Shown: in pieces, positions 12,864 to 13,574 of the stretch
Layout of the letters: each line of letters begins with the position of its first letter
Numbering within the stretch: position 1 is the first letter of the stretch
Made by a program: the position numbers and the translations under genes
NCBI GenBank assembly: GCA_964373925.1
Contig: CAYJWS010000031.1
Coordinates: 1 to 13,574 of the forward strand
From: CAYJWS01 sp964373925
GTDB taxonomy: Bacteria; Patescibacteriota; Patescibacteriia; Buchananbacterales; GWA2-38-13
Length of the DNA stretch: 13,574 bases
Direction: 5' to 3'
Notes under the pieces: model-generated
What the model saw: the letters and a program-made list of their open reading frames with translations, nothing else
The model's database searches: none
What the model was told of the DNA's origin: nothing

Positions 12864-13003
12864 GGGGCTATCGCCAAATGTCATCCTGAGTCGGAGCGAA
12901 GGATCTATGTCGCTCAAAAATTGCTTACCAAATAGATTCTTCTCCGCCAGCCGGCGGATCAGAATGACAATTGGACGATTTTGGTCATTCGGCGACAGTC
13001 CCC
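12864..13003. repeat. Nested inverted-repeat element between nrdG and the membrane protein
   Basis: The outer arms 12864-12880 and 12986-13003 pair with one bulge and few mismatches. Inside them, TGTCAT-CCTGAG...GGATCTAT (12879-12908) pairs with ATAGATTC...AGAATGACA (12932-12969). The right inner arm carries extra bases that form a short GC-rich stem (CCGCCAGCCGGCGG, 12944-12957). The CATCCTGAG...GAAGGATC sequence type recurs in intergenic repeats of many bacteria. The layered build resembles the element at 1553-1803. No gene is visible. Confidence 0.75.
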
Positions 13004-13050
13004 TAATGTAGTATACTTAATATATCAAATTAACAATTAGCCAAATATAT

Positions 13051-13434
13051 ATGAACCAATCAAAAATTGTGGAGTGGATACTGCGCGTATCTATTGCGGG
13101 AGAGTTTTTAGGCCATGGCGTTTTCGCCATACAGGGAAAACAGCAGTGGATAGGCTGGATTGGGCAGATGACGGGGGCGAGTAGCGACCTTTCCGCAAAA
13201 TTTTTATTTTGGGTTGGTGTTTTTGATATTATTGTTGCCCTTATTGTGCTTTTTAAGCCTGTTCGCGCCTTGCTTTTATGGGCGGCTATTTGGGGATTTT
13301 GGACAGCGCTTGTGAGACCGCTGGTAGGCGAGCCGATCTGGGATTTTATTGAACGATGGGCAAACTGGGGCGCTCCGCTTGCGCTACTTATACTGATAGG
13401 CTGGCCAAAGTCTTTAAAAGAATGGCTCAAATAA
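13051..13434 (+). CDS. Small four-helix membrane protein, DoxX-like
   Basis: This is a 127-residue, very hydrophobic protein with about four membrane helices (roughly 8-27, 50-69, 71-89 and 102-118). The N-terminal pattern LRVSIAGEFLGHGVFA (11-26) and a short polar loop after the second helix (KPVR, 69-72) resemble the DoxX superfamily of small quinone-associated or unknown-function membrane proteins. The match is by pattern only. It is rich in Trp, as are many such proteins. No SD precedes the ATG, which sits in an ATATATATG context. A weak -10-like TATACT (13012-13017) is upstream but lacks a good -35. It appears monocistronic. The 140 nt after it show no further gene. Confidence 0.7.
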   Translation: MNQSKIVEWILRVSIAGEFLGHGVFAIQGKQQWIGWIGQMTGASSDLSAKFLFWVGVFDIIVALIVLFKPVRALLLWAAIWGFWTALVRPLVGEPIWDFIERWANWGAPLALLILIGWPKSLKEWLK

Positions 13435-13574
13435 TGATTCGATAATATTTGTAAATGAAAAAGAAAAAAGTCGCTGATTTTTTATCTAGTTGAGAATTCC
13501 ACACTTTTTTTTAAGATTTTGACTTTCCACTTATTAAAAAAAGCTTTAATCTATCGTACTCCGGAAACGACCTG

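Noticed and set aside
13435..13574. A tiny ORF (atgaaaaagaaaaaag..., about 12 codons) and T-runs after the DoxX-like gene.
   Set aside because: It is too short, lacks an SD and resembles nothing. The T-runs are not preceded by a convincing stem.

Overview
This window looks like part of a chromosome from a small-genome bacterium of the Candidate Phyla Radiation (Patescibacteria), most likely Parcubacteria-like. This is an inference. It rests on moderate-to-low GC, a shortened ATP synthase delta subunit, frequent starts without Shine-Dalgarno (SD) sequences, and many short palindromic elements carrying TGTCATTCC- or CATCCTGAG-type tips in nearly every intergenic gap. No 16S or other taxonomic marker is present, so the assignment is tentative. 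TGA reads as a stop, so the standard bacterial code applies.

Layout. (1) At 64-1452 there is a fold-type II PLP enzyme related to threonine synthase, with an N-terminal zinc ribbon. It is closed by an intrinsic terminator and is visibly more GC-rich than its neighbours. (2) A nested inverted-repeat element of about 250 bp lies at 1553-1803. (3) A complete F1Fo ATP synthase operon follows in the canonical order atpI/Z-B-E-F-H-A-G-D-C (1907-9026). It is driven by a strong sigma-70-like promoter at 1833-1860 and ended by a terminator at 9031-9057. (4) A Nudix hydrolase has its own promoter, SD and terminator. (5) A short Com-like zinc-ribbon protein has a perfect-consensus promoter that overlaps the naive start codon. 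(6) The anaerobic ribonucleotide reductase pair nrdD-nrdG (10030-12846) is preceded by a probable promoter and a terminator-like leader. (7) A second nested palindromic element lies at 12864-13003. (8) A four-helix DoxX-like membrane protein lies at 13051-13434.

How they work together. The atp genes encode the entire rotary enzyme: Fo a, c and b; F1 alpha, beta, gamma, delta and epsilon; and the AtpZ/I accessory protein. NrdD and its radical-SAM activase NrdG supply deoxynucleotides without oxygen. Together they suggest an anaerobic or fermentative lifestyle, in which the ATP synthase may make ATP or pump ions. The c subunit lacks the usual Na+-site residues and is predicted to be H+-coupled.

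The core genes are ordinary. The unusual content is mostly non-coding. Five gaps inside the atp operon each hold a palindromic or periodic repeat, two of them built on a 7-nt period. Both the atp operon and nrdDG appear to start with a promoter followed at once by a hairpin plus U-tract. Only atpE, the high-copy c subunit, has a strong SD within the operon. I found no CRISPR array, tRNA, rRNA, transposase or defence system.
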